Below are positions 26,951-35,871 of a stretch of DNA of 64,000 bases, piece after piece (position 1 is the stretch's first letter; every line of letters starts with the position of its first letter). Below the pieces are notes generated by a model that did not search any database, was not told the DNA's origin, and saw nothing but the letters and a program-made list of their open reading frames with translations. Made by a program: the position numbers and the translations under genes. This DNA is from Gudongella oleilytica (lineage in GTDB: Bacteria; Bacillota; Clostridia; Tissierellales; Tissierellaceae), in the NCBI RefSeq assembly GCF_004101785.1, contig NZ_CP035130.1, positions 2,108,001 to 2,172,000 of the forward strand, given 5' to 3'.

Positions 26951-27075
26951 TGTACGGGTCAATATCATCCTCTCGGATATATTCCCACGAAGCGATATTT
27001 TTTCTATTTTCATACAATGGAATTATATCACAAATACGCAAAAATCCCAGTATTACTAGGCTTTTCGCACACCTC

Positions 27076-28773
27076 TCATTTTACCCTTGACATCAACACC
27101 ACGCACTCAACGTGCGTATCTTTTTCCCACAAAATTTTATCACCAACATTACCGTCGTAGTATATTGGGAAATTAAAGGTTATAGACCTCAAACGACTCT
27201 TGGTGTCGCTCTTTTTCCTACCAGACGGCTCTTTAGTAACCTCAACCTCTTTTACTAATGCTGATATTACCTGCCGTTTTTCCTCAGCTGTTAATTTATC
27301 AAAGAGGAGTTCGAAATTCTCAAGCAGAGTGTATATCTGCTCTACCGATAAAGCATTAGACCTGATTGCTGCACGACGTATTTTTAAGTCATCTATAAGT
27401 TGCTCAACCTCGATGAGGTCGTCATAGGCTTTATCTAATCGCTTGTTAAGGTCTTGCAACTTCCTGTCTCTGTGAGGTGCATCGTAAGGTAGCGTATCTA
27501 TTTCACGCTCTAATGTATCTTTTACTGCTGTTGCCTGTTTAAGTGCTTTTTCGTACTGAGTCAACTCTTTATCAATTTCCGCTGTATCAAAGGTTTTACC
27601 TATCTTGGCTTTTACTTCTTCCTCAAAGCCTTGGTCTGCCGATAAAGTCTTTATTGCTTTGATTACATCTTGCTCAATAACATCCTCTCGCAGGCTCGCC
27701 TTGTACTTGCAATCTATTCCTCTTGCGTGATAGGCACGGGAGCATACATAATAGTGGCGCTCCACTGGTGTTCCGTCTTTACGCACCCACGCATTTTTGT
27801 TGGTATACATTGGACCGCCACACTCTGGACAGCGGAGTATCCCCGATAAAATGTGTACTCTGTTGCGCCCGATAGAAGATGGGGAGGCTACTCCTGTTTC
27901 CTCTCTGCGTTGTTGAGCTTTAATCCAATCTTCTTCAGATATAATTGACTCATGTTTTCCCTGAGCAATTATGTAGGCGTCCTTTACTTGCTTAACTGTC
28001 TGGTACTCGTTGTCTGTACCTTTCTTCTTTTTCTTTGTACGTCGTCCGTAAGCGATTTTCCCGCAATATACTGGGTTGTCGATGATGTCTTTGATTAGCT
28101 TGGCACTCCATTGTGTAAGAGTTCCGTTTTTGCGAGGTATTTTATCTATACCCTGACGCTTAAGATATTTTGATATTGCGTTGAACCCAAGACCCTCTAA
28201 GTACTTCTTATAAATAATGCGTATGGCTTCGGCTTCTTTATCATTGATTACTAAAATATCGTCCTCGTTTATGCCGTATCCGTATGGCGGGAAACCTCCA
28301 TTCCACTTACCTTCACTGGCTTTTTGTTTACGACCAGACATAGTCTGGTCTACTATATTATCACGCTCGAGCTCAGCTACTGCGGATAAAACTGTTAACA
28401 TCATCTTACTATACGCTTGCGCTGAGTTTAGCCCTTCCTCTGTGCAAATCAGATTTACATTGTACTGTTGAAGTTTTTGTAGTGAGAATAACACATCGGC
28501 CGAATTACGACCAAAACGTGAGAGTTTAAAAACCATTACATAATCAACATCTATTTTACCCTCCTCAATGTCGTTGAACATACGGATAAAATCTTCTCGC
28601 CCTGCAATGGACTTACCTGACCGACCCTCATCTTTGTAAACGTCAATTATATCTATGTCAAAGGCTCTTGCATATCGCTCAATGGACGCTCTTTGTGCGT
28701 CCAAAGAATAGCCGTCTACTTGCATAGATGTTGATACTCGCAAGTACACTACTGCTTTTTTCCGTTTTTTCAT
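27076..28773 (-). CDS. Large serine recombinase (integrase) of the rlmD element
   Basis: A 565-residue site-specific recombinase. The catalytic serine is in YLRVSTSMQ (about S14), with the resolvase core at 1-150, the recombinase domain at about 170-285, a zinc ribbon with CPECGG and YVCSRAYHARGIDC at about 315-370, then a coiled coil (380-480). The start at ATG 28773 follows AAAGGACGG. Its last nine residues after THVE come from the native RlmD tail. In the excised circle the same frame would instead continue into the 100-residue tail now on RlmD, giving about 656 residues, so the C-terminus depends on the integration state. Confidence 0.93.
   Translation of the reverse strand: MKKRKKAVVYLRVSTSMQVDGYSLDAQRASIERYARAFDIDIIDVYKDEGRSGKSIAGREDFIRMFNDIEEGKIDVDYVMVFKLSRFGRNSADVLFSLQKLQQYNVNLICTEEGLNSAQAYSKMMLTVLSAVAELERDNIVDQTMSGRKQKASEGKWNGGFPPYGYGINEDDILVINDKEAEAIRIIYKKYLEGLGFNAISKYLKRQGIDKIPRKNGTLTQWSAKLIKDIIDNPVYCGKIAYGRRTKKKKKGTDNEYQTVKQVKDAYIIAQGKHESIISEEDWIKAQQRREETGVASPSSIGRNRVHILSGILRCPECGGPMYTNKNAWVRKDGTPVERHYYVCSRAYHARGIDCKYKASLREDVIEQDVIKAIKTLSADQGFEEEVKAKIGKTFDTAEIDKELTQYEKALKQATAVKDTLEREIDTLPYDAPHRDRKLQDLNKRLDKAYDDLIEVEQLIDDLKIRRAAIRSNALSVEQIYTLLENFELLFDKLTAEEKRQVISALVKEVEVTKEPSGRKKSDTKSRLRSITFNFPIYYDGNVGDKILWEKDTHVECVVLMSRVK
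27106..27116. other. Left attachment junction
   Basis: CTCAACGTGCG on the plus strand encodes THVE in the recombinase. The nine codons beyond it (27079-27105) appear to be the displaced native 3' end of rlmD. The exact crossover dinucleotide cannot be fixed from one sequence. Confidence 0.7.
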
Positions 28774-28834
28774 ACATACCACCGTCCTTTGTGAGCTATT
28801 ATATCACACAGAACGGTCTTGTGTGTAAATAAAA

Positions 28835-28858
28835 AGGACTACCTGCGTAAGTAGTCCT
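28835..28858 (-). terminator. Intrinsic terminator before the recombinase
   Basis: AGGACTAC and GTAGTCCT (28835-28842, 28851-28858) form an 8-bp stem followed, on the minus strand, by TTTTTATTT. It ends the transcript of the 35-codon gene upstream and insulates the recombinase gene. Confidence 0.8.
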
Positions 28859-28871
28859 GATAAAACATATC

Positions 28872-28979
28872 CTATTTTTGACTGTCGGCTTCTATTTCCA
28901 CAAGCACTTCTTCTCCGTACTTCTCAATCATTGAAGCCATAATTGACACAAATTTTTCTCTTGCTCTACCCTTATCCAT
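28872..28979 (-). CDS. Small protein of 35 residues, unknown function
   Basis: ATG 28979 has a strong AGGAGGG ribosome site seven bases upstream, and the frame (MDKGRAREKFVSIMASMIEK, then an acidic end) closes at 28872, 14 bp before a terminator. It is too short for most gene finders, but the ribosome site and terminator both support a real gene. It is predicted to be one amphipathic helix. It lies upstream of the recombinase, where small recombination directionality factors are often found. That role is only a guess. Confidence 0.6.
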   Translation of the reverse strand: MDKGRAREKFVSIMASMIEKYGEEVLVEIEADSQK

Positions 28980-29089
28980 CTATGTACCCTCCTGTGACTT
29001 TTGATAAGATTTGAGCAAGGCACACATTTGATTTTGATTGTTACGCAAAATGTATGATAAAATGGTATCGGCTCATAGGAGGTGATAAA

Positions 29090-30118
29090 GTGCGTAAGCA
29101 AATAAAACCGCCTACGCAAAGCGAGAAAAGACGTCAGATTACCGACAGACTGCGGGTTGCTCCCGAACTGTCTGATAGACAAATTGCCAAGATGTTGGGT
29201 GTATCGCCTACTACGGTCGGCTCTGTAAGGCGGGAATTAGCAGATAAAACTGTCCAAAATGGACAGGTGGACACAGGTGCGTACGACTGGACGAACCATC
29301 CGTACATAATGGAGCATCCAGATATTCTCGATGGGTTGAGTGGACGGTCGATACGAGCTATAAAGACCCCGGGTGTACTTGATAAGATGATGGAGAGAGG
29401 GAGTAGGTCGCCAAGATACTGCCAAAGGTTGTTATACAAGGAGTGTACAAGGGCAAATAAAAATCCTCTGCTGACTGTCACAGAGGAGGACGTCGAGGTG
29501 TTTGTTGATGACATTAGGACAGGCCTACCACAAATAAAAGATGAGTCTGTGGATTTGATATTTGTAGACCCTCCGTACGACGTTAAGACGGTCGAGGAGC
29601 TTTACAGTCATATATCTACCGTAGCTGGTAGGATATTGAGAGAGGGAGGCTCACTGCTGGTGTTGTGTGGAGGAGCTAATCTTGACAAGGCTATTGTGGA
29701 GCTGTCTACGGATAAAAGGTTACGGTACAACTGGACGCTCGCTTACGTCTGTAAAAGCAACGGCTCACCATTGATACATAGTCGTAATGTGGCTACGGCG
29801 GTTAAACACGTCTTATGGTATGTCAAGGGAAAGTACGAAGGAAAGATGGTTTACGATTTAATCGAAGCCCCGCCAGACCCTGACGGTACAGATAAAACAT
29901 ACCATAAGTGGGGGCAGAGCGTTGAGGGGGTTAAAGAGCTTTTGCGTCGGCTCACTAAAGATGGCGACGTAATCTGCGACATTATGTGTGGCGGAGGGTC
30001 GACTGTCGTAGCTGCCCTTGAGCTTGGGGGTCGTAGGGTGATTGCCTGCGACGTAGACGAGGAAGCCGTAAGGACTACAAGGCTACGGGTGCGACGGCTC
30101 TTTGGACACGACAGGTAA
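29090..30118 (+). CDS. DNA methyltransferase with N-terminal helix-turn-helix
   Basis: A 342-residue amino-methyltransferase (N6-adenine or N4-cytosine, beta-class order). Residues 10-50 form a helix-turn-helix (LSDRQIAKMLGVSPTTVGSV). Motif IV is DPPYD near residue 160, and the SAM-binding motif (DIMCGGGSTVVAALELGG) lies near the C-terminus. GTG 29090 is the start because AGGAGGTG ends five bases before it; the upstream ATG lacks a ribosome site. It is convergent with the HNH-domain gene, with a terminator between. No matching restriction enzyme of a known type adjoins it, so it is an orphan or pairs with that HNH protein. Confidence 0.85.
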   Translation: MRKQIKPPTQSEKRRQITDRLRVAPELSDRQIAKMLGVSPTTVGSVRRELADKTVQNGQVDTGAYDWTNHPYIMEHPDILDGLSGRSIRAIKTPGVLDKMMERGSRSPRYCQRLLYKECTRANKNPLLTVTEEDVEVFVDDIRTGLPQIKDESVDLIFVDPPYDVKTVEELYSHISTVAGRILREGGSLLVLCGGANLDKAIVELSTDKRLRYNWTLAYVCKSNGSPLIHSRNVATAVKHVLWYVKGKYEGKMVYDLIEAPPDPDGTDKTYHKWGQSVEGVKELLRRLTKDGDVICDIMCGGGSTVVAALELGGRRVIACDVDEEAVRTTRLRVRRLFGHDR

Positions 30119-30395
30119 ATGGTAAATATTAACATAAATGGTAAATGGGGAGGGTGATGGTGGCAGGTGGAGTCGCACTTTGAATTTTTTATATATATAT
30201 ATGGCGTGTGACATCTGTGTATTTTTGAGGTTAAGCCCGATGGCGTAGAGCTTAACAGGTCATTTTATGGTGTTTTGGACAGGAGGACTAAAAATTAAAT
30301 AAAAATCGTGGAAAAGCAAATAAAATCTTTAGAAATTGGATTTTGGGTAACTGGAAATTGTATTATGCAAAAATACGACTTACCTCGTGTGACAT
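30119..30395. other. Intergenic region between convergent genes
   Basis: About 280 bp without a convincing gene. It starts with a repeated ATGGTAAAT and contains a short alternating TA tract at about 30190-30203. No promoter is evident. Confidence 0.5.
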
Positions 30396-30435
30396 ATAAG
30401 CCCTTAACTCTGATATCACGGGGTTAAGGGCTTAT
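30396..30435. terminator. Bidirectional terminator
   Basis: A perfect 13-bp stem, ATAAGCCCTTAAC (30396-30408) with 30423-30435, and a 14-base loop lie between the convergent methyltransferase and HNH-protein genes. TTTTATTA follows on the plus strand. Confidence 0.85.
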
Positions 30436-30439
30436 TTTA

Positions 30440-32749
30440 TTAGTTATTGATTGATACGCTACCATCATTAGATAAATGTATGTTGAGCCCTTTATGGGTA
30501 ATAACAGTTTTGCCTTGCCGCTTTGCCCTGCTGATTGCTTGGCGTAGTGCATCATGGCTAAACCCATTGGCAACAGCAAAGTCTTTGATTGTGTCATAAT
30601 GGATGCCCTGATAAATCACGGGTTTGCTGGTACTCCTGCTTGTGTCGTTTGTCTGCTTAGATACGATTTCAAGGTTTTTTGGGCAGTTGTTGCTTCGGCA
30701 CCCATCTTTGTGGTGGACGTGGTAAACCAATGGCTTGCCCGTTATAGGGTCGGTTGGTTTGGCTGCTATATAAGTTGAGTACTCCTTAGGGTAGTAGACA
30801 TAGGCTGCCAGACGATGTGCAGACAGATAAATCGGTTTGTAGTACGGGGTCTGGACTATCTGACGTATGGTGCGTTTGGTGACAACATAATCGGTATCGC
30901 CATCATAATCATCAGCATCGTACTTGTAGAGGTCATTAACTTGAGCTAACAGTATGTCGGCCAACTCCTGCATATCCTTAATGGCTTTTTGACGTGCTAC
31001 AGGGTCGCCCTGCGGGATATGGGTGATACATGGTGACAGACTACTACGATACCTTGGGTCGGCTAATAAAACCCCCTGTAAAGTGTTAATGCGGTCTTTT
31101 AGGGCTTTGATGTTGTAGGCAGTAAATACGTAGTCTGCGTAGCCGTCCTCTCGTATGGTGGGCAGGACTTTTAGGTATTGGTTTGTTTGGGGGCTGTGGA
31201 TTATCAGGTCGCCATTAAACAAGTACGGAGTGGAGGCACTACCTGTAAGGTAGCAGGCTATGGTTTTTAGGGTCTGGTCGTCGACTGGCGTTAAGGTGCT
31301 GGGGTCTGGTGCGGATAAAACCTCGGTGTCCGTGGTGACTACATCTGCACCAAGGGTGCTAAGTATATCCTGTATAGGCTGTGTCAAGTCAAAGGGCAAC
31401 GGCTTACTGTCAGGTGCAATGCGGGGAGCTTTGGGTGTGATTGCTATGACATCGTCTGATAGTGGTGCGATGTCTGGTAGAGGCAGTGCATCGGCAAAAC
31501 CACAGGTGTGTCTGCTGATAGAGCTATATAACTCCTCGGCAAGACGGTCATACATAAGTATAAGATTGCGGGTCTTAAAGTGTGGACGGAGCTTAGCGGT
31601 AAAAGCAAGTATGCCCTGTATAACGCCATGATTTAGTACCTCTGGTGTAAAAACGCTATCTACTGAGAGTGTATATAGGTCTATCTGTAAGCAGGCCGTT
31701 AAAATCGCCCTTAAATTACTAAAATGACTGAAAAACTCCCTGCCCTTTGCCTGTGTCTCCTCTATGCCTGATAGGTCGATACCTTGGGTGACGGCTCGCT
31801 GTGATGCAAGCAGTCCAGCTTTAATGTCGTCAATGGGGTCGACACCGTCAGCATAGGCATTGGCTCTTTTAGCCATTAGCTTGGCGTAGGCTGCCTCCAA
31901 GCTGTCCGTAAAGTGCTGGATGTAGGCGGATAAAGACATAACTGGCTTTGGTGCTGGCTTTGGTGCTGGCTTTGGTGCAGTCTTAAGGTCTTGCAGGGTG
32001 CGTTTTATCAGTTTTAAGATGGAGGCCGATAAAGAGCGTGTGTTGATAGCTTGGTTAATGGATTGCCAGTCGTCTGTTAGGATGCGGTGATGGTTGCGTT
32101 TTAGCGTGTCTATGTCCTCAGGCTTTAGTTTGGTGTATCTGATACGGTCTTTGACTGCTGACTGTAATCGCTTAAGCTCACGCCCGATAAAAGCACTGAG
32201 AGCTTTGTTGTGAGGGGCTATAAGCTCGTCTGCCTCTTTGACAAGGTCGATTAGGCGTTGGTCGTGTGCGATTAGGTCGGCTCGACGGAGTGGGGACAAG
32301 TAAGAATACAAGAAATTGCTGAAATGAGGGTAAAGGTCGTAGGATTTGCCGTCGAAGTAGTCTGCGATTAGGTTGTAAACGTTATCGCCTTCGTCTATGA
32401 AGTTTGGCGGAAGCTCTGGCTTAATCGGTGTACGACTGATGGTGATTAGTCTATGGGCAAGGTCTACACTGACCGAGGCAAAGGCAGTTTCCGCTTGCTC
32501 GTAATGGGCAAGGTATTGGGCTATGTATTGGTTGAGGTCGTCGTCTGTAGCAGTGTCTGGGTCAAGAGGGGCGATGACGTACCGATAAATAGCATCTGCA
32601 TAGTCGGCTAATGCTTCGGGGGCGTAGTGTAGTAGCGGGGTGCGTCCCCAGCTATAAGGCTCCTCGGTGACTATCTTGCGATTAATATTGGTTAAGGTGT
32701 CAATTGTTAATAGGTCGAGCATATTTTTAAGCTCTGTAATCGTAACCAT
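30440..32749 (-). CDS. Large protein of unknown function with C-terminal HNH nuclease domain
   Basis: A 769-residue protein. About 640 N-terminal residues match no family I recognise; they are mostly helical with a proline-rich linker (KPAPKPAPKP) near residue 270. From about 675 there is an HNH core (VYHVHHKDGCRSNNCPKNLE) as in HNH_3 homing-type nucleases, followed by a DNA-binding tail (DTIKDFAVANGFSHDALRQA). The start has GGAGG inside the end of the XRE gene, so translation is coupled. With the convergent methyltransferase it could form a restriction- or invasion-blocking module. That idea rests on context only. Confidence 0.7.
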   Translation of the reverse strand: MVTITELKNMLDLLTIDTLTNINRKIVTEEPYSWGRTPLLHYAPEALADYADAIYRYVIAPLDPDTATDDDLNQYIAQYLAHYEQAETAFASVSVDLAHRLITISRTPIKPELPPNFIDEGDNVYNLIADYFDGKSYDLYPHFSNFLYSYLSPLRRADLIAHDQRLIDLVKEADELIAPHNKALSAFIGRELKRLQSAVKDRIRYTKLKPEDIDTLKRNHHRILTDDWQSINQAINTRSLSASILKLIKRTLQDLKTAPKPAPKPAPKPVMSLSAYIQHFTDSLEAAYAKLMAKRANAYADGVDPIDDIKAGLLASQRAVTQGIDLSGIEETQAKGREFFSHFSNLRAILTACLQIDLYTLSVDSVFTPEVLNHGVIQGILAFTAKLRPHFKTRNLILMYDRLAEELYSSISRHTCGFADALPLPDIAPLSDDVIAITPKAPRIAPDSKPLPFDLTQPIQDILSTLGADVVTTDTEVLSAPDPSTLTPVDDQTLKTIACYLTGSASTPYLFNGDLIIHSPQTNQYLKVLPTIREDGYADYVFTAYNIKALKDRINTLQGVLLADPRYRSSLSPCITHIPQGDPVARQKAIKDMQELADILLAQVNDLYKYDADDYDGDTDYVVTKRTIRQIVQTPYYKPIYLSAHRLAAYVYYPKEYSTYIAAKPTDPITGKPLVYHVHHKDGCRSNNCPKNLEIVSKQTNDTSRSTSKPVIYQGIHYDTIKDFAVANGFSHDALRQAISRAKRQGKTVITHKGLNIHLSNDGSVSINN

Positions 32750-32752
32750 AAT

Positions 32753-33190
32753 TTATACCTCCTTTATCCTGAACTCAAAACCCATGTCTAAGCCGTATTC
32801 TTCGGGGGCTAAGACCATGTAGAGCTTGCCTTTGCGAGGGTTCTCAATCTGGTTGCCTTCATCGTCTGTGGCGGGTATGAATTGTACTTTTCTATCGTCG
32901 TAAGCTTGCTTAACGGCCGATAGAAAAGGCTCTTTAAGCGGTTTGCCTATGTGGTCGGTAAAGATAAGTTGCTTCGGTGCGGATAAATCCTGTTCCTGCT
33001 CTGCGGGTTCATGGTTGAAATCAAGTTCTAAGCAACGTACCAATAGGTCGATTACATACTCTGGTGGCTTACGACTGCCTTCTTCCCATTGCTGAATACT
33101 TCTTAGAGGAATTCTATATTTTTCAGATAATTCTTTCTTTGAAAGCCCTGCTTTTAGCCGTGCTTGCTTAATTCTTTCAGCAGTAGTCAT
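32753..33190 (-). CDS. XRE-family transcriptional regulator
   Basis: A 145-residue protein with an N-terminal Cro/CI-type helix-turn-helix (ERIKQARLKAGLSKKELSEK, then IPLRSIQQWEEGSRKP) and a C-terminal domain of about 75 residues of unknown role. ATG 33190 follows AAGGAGGT; the longer frame to 33250 crosses the promoter. It has a near-ideal sigma-A promoter with a CTCATTGAG palindrome between -35 and -10 and further copies around it, so it most likely represses itself and the coupled 769-residue gene, like a restriction-modification control protein or phage repressor. Confidence 0.85.
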   Translation of the reverse strand: MTTAERIKQARLKAGLSKKELSEKYRIPLRSIQQWEEGSRKPPEYVIDLLVRCLELDFNHEPAEQEQDLSAPKQLIFTDHIGKPLKEPFLSAVKQAYDDRKVQFIPATDDEGNQIENPRKGKLYMVLAPEEYGLDMGFEFRIKEV

Positions 33191-33217
33191 CTTAATTACC
33201 TCCTTATAAGTGACGAC

Positions 33218-33365
33218 ACGCTCATTGAGTGTATATGTATAATATACCACTCATTGAGCGTGTTGTCAATATTATTTTAAGAATTTTAGGCTGAGTGAGC
33301 GCATACGTCAATGAGCGTAACGCTCAATGCGTGGGTACGACTTTCGTAGTTGCTCATTGAGCGTG
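33218..33365. promoter_or_regulatory. Operator array of CTCATTGAG palindromes
   Basis: Five related sites are seen: ACGCTCATTGAGTGT (33218-33232), ACCACTCATTGAGCG (33246-33260), GTCAATGAGCGT (33307-33318), ACGCTCAATGCGT (33320-33332) and TGCTCATTGAGCGTGC (33351-33366). The second fills the spacer of the XRE promoter, the first lies just downstream of it and the others upstream, a layout for cooperative repression. Confidence 0.8.
33241..33269 (-). promoter_or_regulatory. Sigma-A promoter of the XRE-HNH operon
   Basis: On the minus strand TTGACA (33264-33269) and TATATT (33241-33246) are 17 bp apart. The spacer is the operator palindrome. The promoter lies about 50 bp before the XRE start. 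Confidence 0.88.
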
Positions 33366-33527
33366 CTATACATTAAGTGGAGGCTTACCTCCGATAAAAG
33401 CCCACTAAACTATGCTTTTTAGGCGTCTGGGAGCGTTCTGTGGGGTTTTAGGTGGAGAAGTAGTCTTATGATACTTAGGAGGGGTGTTGAGGCGGTTGTA
33501 GGGCGATTGGAGAGGTTTGGATAAGAA

Positions 33528-33553
33528 AAACAGCCCTTGGATAAGGACTGTTT
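33528..33553. terminator. Terminator-like hairpin
   Basis: AAACAG and CCTT on the left pair with AAGG and CTGTTT on the right, with one mismatch and loop GGAT. On the minus strand it is followed by TTTTTCTT. It may end transcripts of the leftward methyltransferase-nuclease gene about 200 bp upstream. Confidence 0.55.
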
Positions 33554-33596
33554 CTATAGATTTATGTGGATTAAACTTTATTGAGCAAAAGTGTAA

Positions 33597-33680
33597 ACCA
33601 CTAATCGTCCAAAGTTAAAGGAAATACTTGACTATGTGAGGGAAGAAGATATATGTTATATTTTGTCATTTGATAGAATT
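33597..33680 (+). pseudogene. Fragment of a small serine resolvase
   Basis: A stretch of 28 codons reads TTNRPKLKEILDYVREEDIC, then YILSFDRI, which resembles the resolvase core segment between the catalytic serine region and the DxxRxxR helix. It is closed by a TAA before it, loses similarity after FDRI and has no start. Like the intact resolvase at 36641, it shows that resolvases have come and gone in this element. Confidence 0.45.
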
Positions 33681-33753
33681 GTCATCATTAGGATTTCAAT
33701 AAATTACTTACCTCATTATGGTTTAAGGTTGCTTAAATACAATTTTAACCATT

Positions 33754-35871
33754 TTAATCATTTTCCTCATTTGTTATAATGTTCCAAGCAAGTTTTTGCT
33801 CATAATTGATTTCAGGGTCATTTGCTAAATTATAAAGATACCTTTCAACAAATTTATCAGTATTCTCTAATAATCTGAGATAATATTTTAAAGTCGGAAA
33901 AACCCCATTTATAATTACTTGACATCCATGCTCTTCTCTTATTCTACTTACAACTGCCTGTATTTTCTCATACTCCTCATCTATTGGACTTTCTGTACTT
34001 AATACATAATATCTTTGGATTGTCGTTGTTGCTATTTTCTTATACGCATCCTCAATCATGATACTATCAGGTGCAATATCAAATTTTACTTCTACTACCT
34101 CATATAAACTACCATCTTCATTTCTTACTACTATATCACCTGTTGCACCACTACTTCTATCACTACTTGTATGTGATGCTAATGCATCTAATTTTTTACC
34201 CTTAAACCTCTTTAATTCCTCTACTATACATTCATACACACTATATAAGGCTAAAACTGGAAGTATAGAAGCACCTCTGCTTTTGTATTTATAATAAAAG
34301 TGTCTATGTAAATATAACATTATATCATTAATACTTAATTTGGTTTCAGCTTCTATTGGGTTTATTAACACCAAGGCTTTTTTACTTTTTTCAACTACAC
34401 TACCTTTAATTATTGCTTTTAAATACTTTTTAGGGTCTGCTTTATTTGTTTCTATGTCATCTAATATATTTAAAAATGCTTCCTTTACTTTTTTATTACT
34501 AATCTTACCTGGAAAGTCTTTGTGGTATGGAATATTTTGTTCCAAACTTCTTGTCAACCAACCACTCTCTTTCATTGCACCATAAAACCTCTTGCTCTTT
34601 AAGAAAGGTGTAACATATTTAGTATCAAAAGTTCTTCCGCTATACCCACCTTCCATATTTGCTTGATGTAATCGAACATCTTGCTCTGGATGTAGACATT
34701 TATAAGTTAAACTTGTAAATGTTACTGTAAAAACACCTTTTTGTGTTTCCTCTTTTTCTACAATAGCATTTACCCAATCCAACTGTTTTTTTGTTAAACC
34801 TGCTTCGCTAATATCTTTCATGGCTATTGCTTCTTGATATATTGATTCAAGGAACTGCATTGGTTCTGTCATTTCAACATTTACCCCCTTTGTGAAGAAT
34901 TGATTTTTAATTTCTTTTGCAACAGCTTGTACCATGTTTACACATATGCTGTTACCTACTCGTAGATACAACTGACCTATGGTCCCAACTTTCTTAAAGT
35001 TTTCTGGAAAACCCATAAATCGAAAACACTCATTAAGTGTTAATTTTCTTACTTTCCCATCCACTAAAATCCAGTACCTTCCACTTGTTTCTTGTGATGC
35101 TATTGTAGGATGTATCCCCTCTGCAGAATAAATTCTATTAGGTTGTTTGTGAACCCTTGATAAATGTTCTGTTCCAGGTCTAACCCCTACTGTTCTAATT
35201 TTTTTATTTCTATATCCTACAAATATTAATCCAGATTTCTGAACATTTATATACTTTTTATCTATTAAAGTATACTCATCTTCATTTAGGTAATCAAAGC
35301 TTCCATCTTTATCCAAAAAAGGTTTCATTGATATAACAGGTTTTTTTTCTAATTTTTCAAAATCAAATAAAAAACCATCTATACTACCTACTATAATTAT
35401 TCTCTCTCTATTTTGAGGTACACCGAAGTCTTTTGCATTTAAAACTTTATAATTTACTGTATATCCTAACTCATGTAAGCTATCTAACATGATAGTTAAT
35501 GTTTTACCCTTATCATGTTTCTCAAGATTACTAACATTCTCTAATACAAATGCTTTAGGTTTTTTTGCTTCTAATATTCTACATATATCAAAAAAAAGCG
35601 TTCCTCTTGTAGTATCATAAAAACCTTTCTGTTTACCACAAATAGAAAATGTTTGACAAGGAAAACCTGCTAATAACACATCAAAATCTGGAATTTCTTT
35701 TGGGTCAACTTTTGTTATATCACTATATGGGTTTTCTCCAAAATTAGCTTCATATACACTACAAGCATGTTCATCTATTTCACTACTATATACACACTCA
35801 AAACCCTCTCGTTCAAATCCTAACCTAAAACCACCTATACCAGCAAATAAATCTATAAACTTCAAGTTCAC
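33754..35871 (-). CDS. Cytosine-5 DNA methyltransferase fused to a restriction-endonuclease-like domain (possibly SacI family)
   Basis: A 705-residue fusion. Residues 1-325 are a full C5-methyltransferase: motif I DLFAGIGGFRLGF, motif IV GFPCQTFS, VLENV, and QNRERI (VIII) before the target region, then motifs IX-X. Residues about 350-705 resemble a type II restriction enzyme, with LHQANMEGGYSGRTFDTKYV and a PD-(D/E)xK-like GDIVVR...EVVEVKFD near 605. I associate the first block with SacI-type enzymes (GAGCTC) from memory. GTG 35871 follows AAAGGTGG. One chain would both protect and cut. It is more AT-rich than its neighbours, suggesting separate acquisition. Confidence 0.8.
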   Translation of the reverse strand: MNLKFIDLFAGIGGFRLGFEREGFECVYSSEIDEHACSVYEANFGENPYSDITKVDPKEIPDFDVLLAGFPCQTFSICGKQKGFYDTTRGTLFFDICRILEAKKPKAFVLENVSNLEKHDKGKTLTIMLDSLHELGYTVNYKVLNAKDFGVPQNRERIIIVGSIDGFLFDFEKLEKKPVISMKPFLDKDGSFDYLNEDEYTLIDKKYINVQKSGLIFVGYRNKKIRTVGVRPGTEHLSRVHKQPNRIYSAEGIHPTIASQETSGRYWILVDGKVRKLTLNECFRFMGFPENFKKVGTIGQLYLRVGNSICVNMVQAVAKEIKNQFFTKGVNVEMTEPMQFLESIYQEAIAMKDISEAGLTKKQLDWVNAIVEKEETQKGVFTVTFTSLTYKCLHPEQDVRLHQANMEGGYSGRTFDTKYVTPFLKSKRFYGAMKESGWLTRSLEQNIPYHKDFPGKISNKKVKEAFLNILDDIETNKADPKKYLKAIIKGSVVEKSKKALVLINPIEAETKLSINDIMLYLHRHFYYKYKSRGASILPVLALYSVYECIVEELKRFKGKKLDALASHTSSDRSSGATGDIVVRNEDGSLYEVVEVKFDIAPDSIMIEDAYKKIATTTIQRYYVLSTESPIDEEYEKIQAVVSRIREEHGCQVIINGVFPTLKYYLRLLENTDKFVERYLYNLANDPEINYEQKLAWNIITNEEND

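Noticed and set aside
27103-27118. Hairpin ACGCAC/GTGCGT with a T-run as a terminator
   Set aside because: It lies inside the recombinase coding end at the attachment junction and is better explained as part of the att site.
33540-33750. A gene on the minus strand downstream of the methyltransferase-nuclease fusion
   Set aside because: Only very short frames; the plus-strand resolvase-like fragment is the only protein-like signal.
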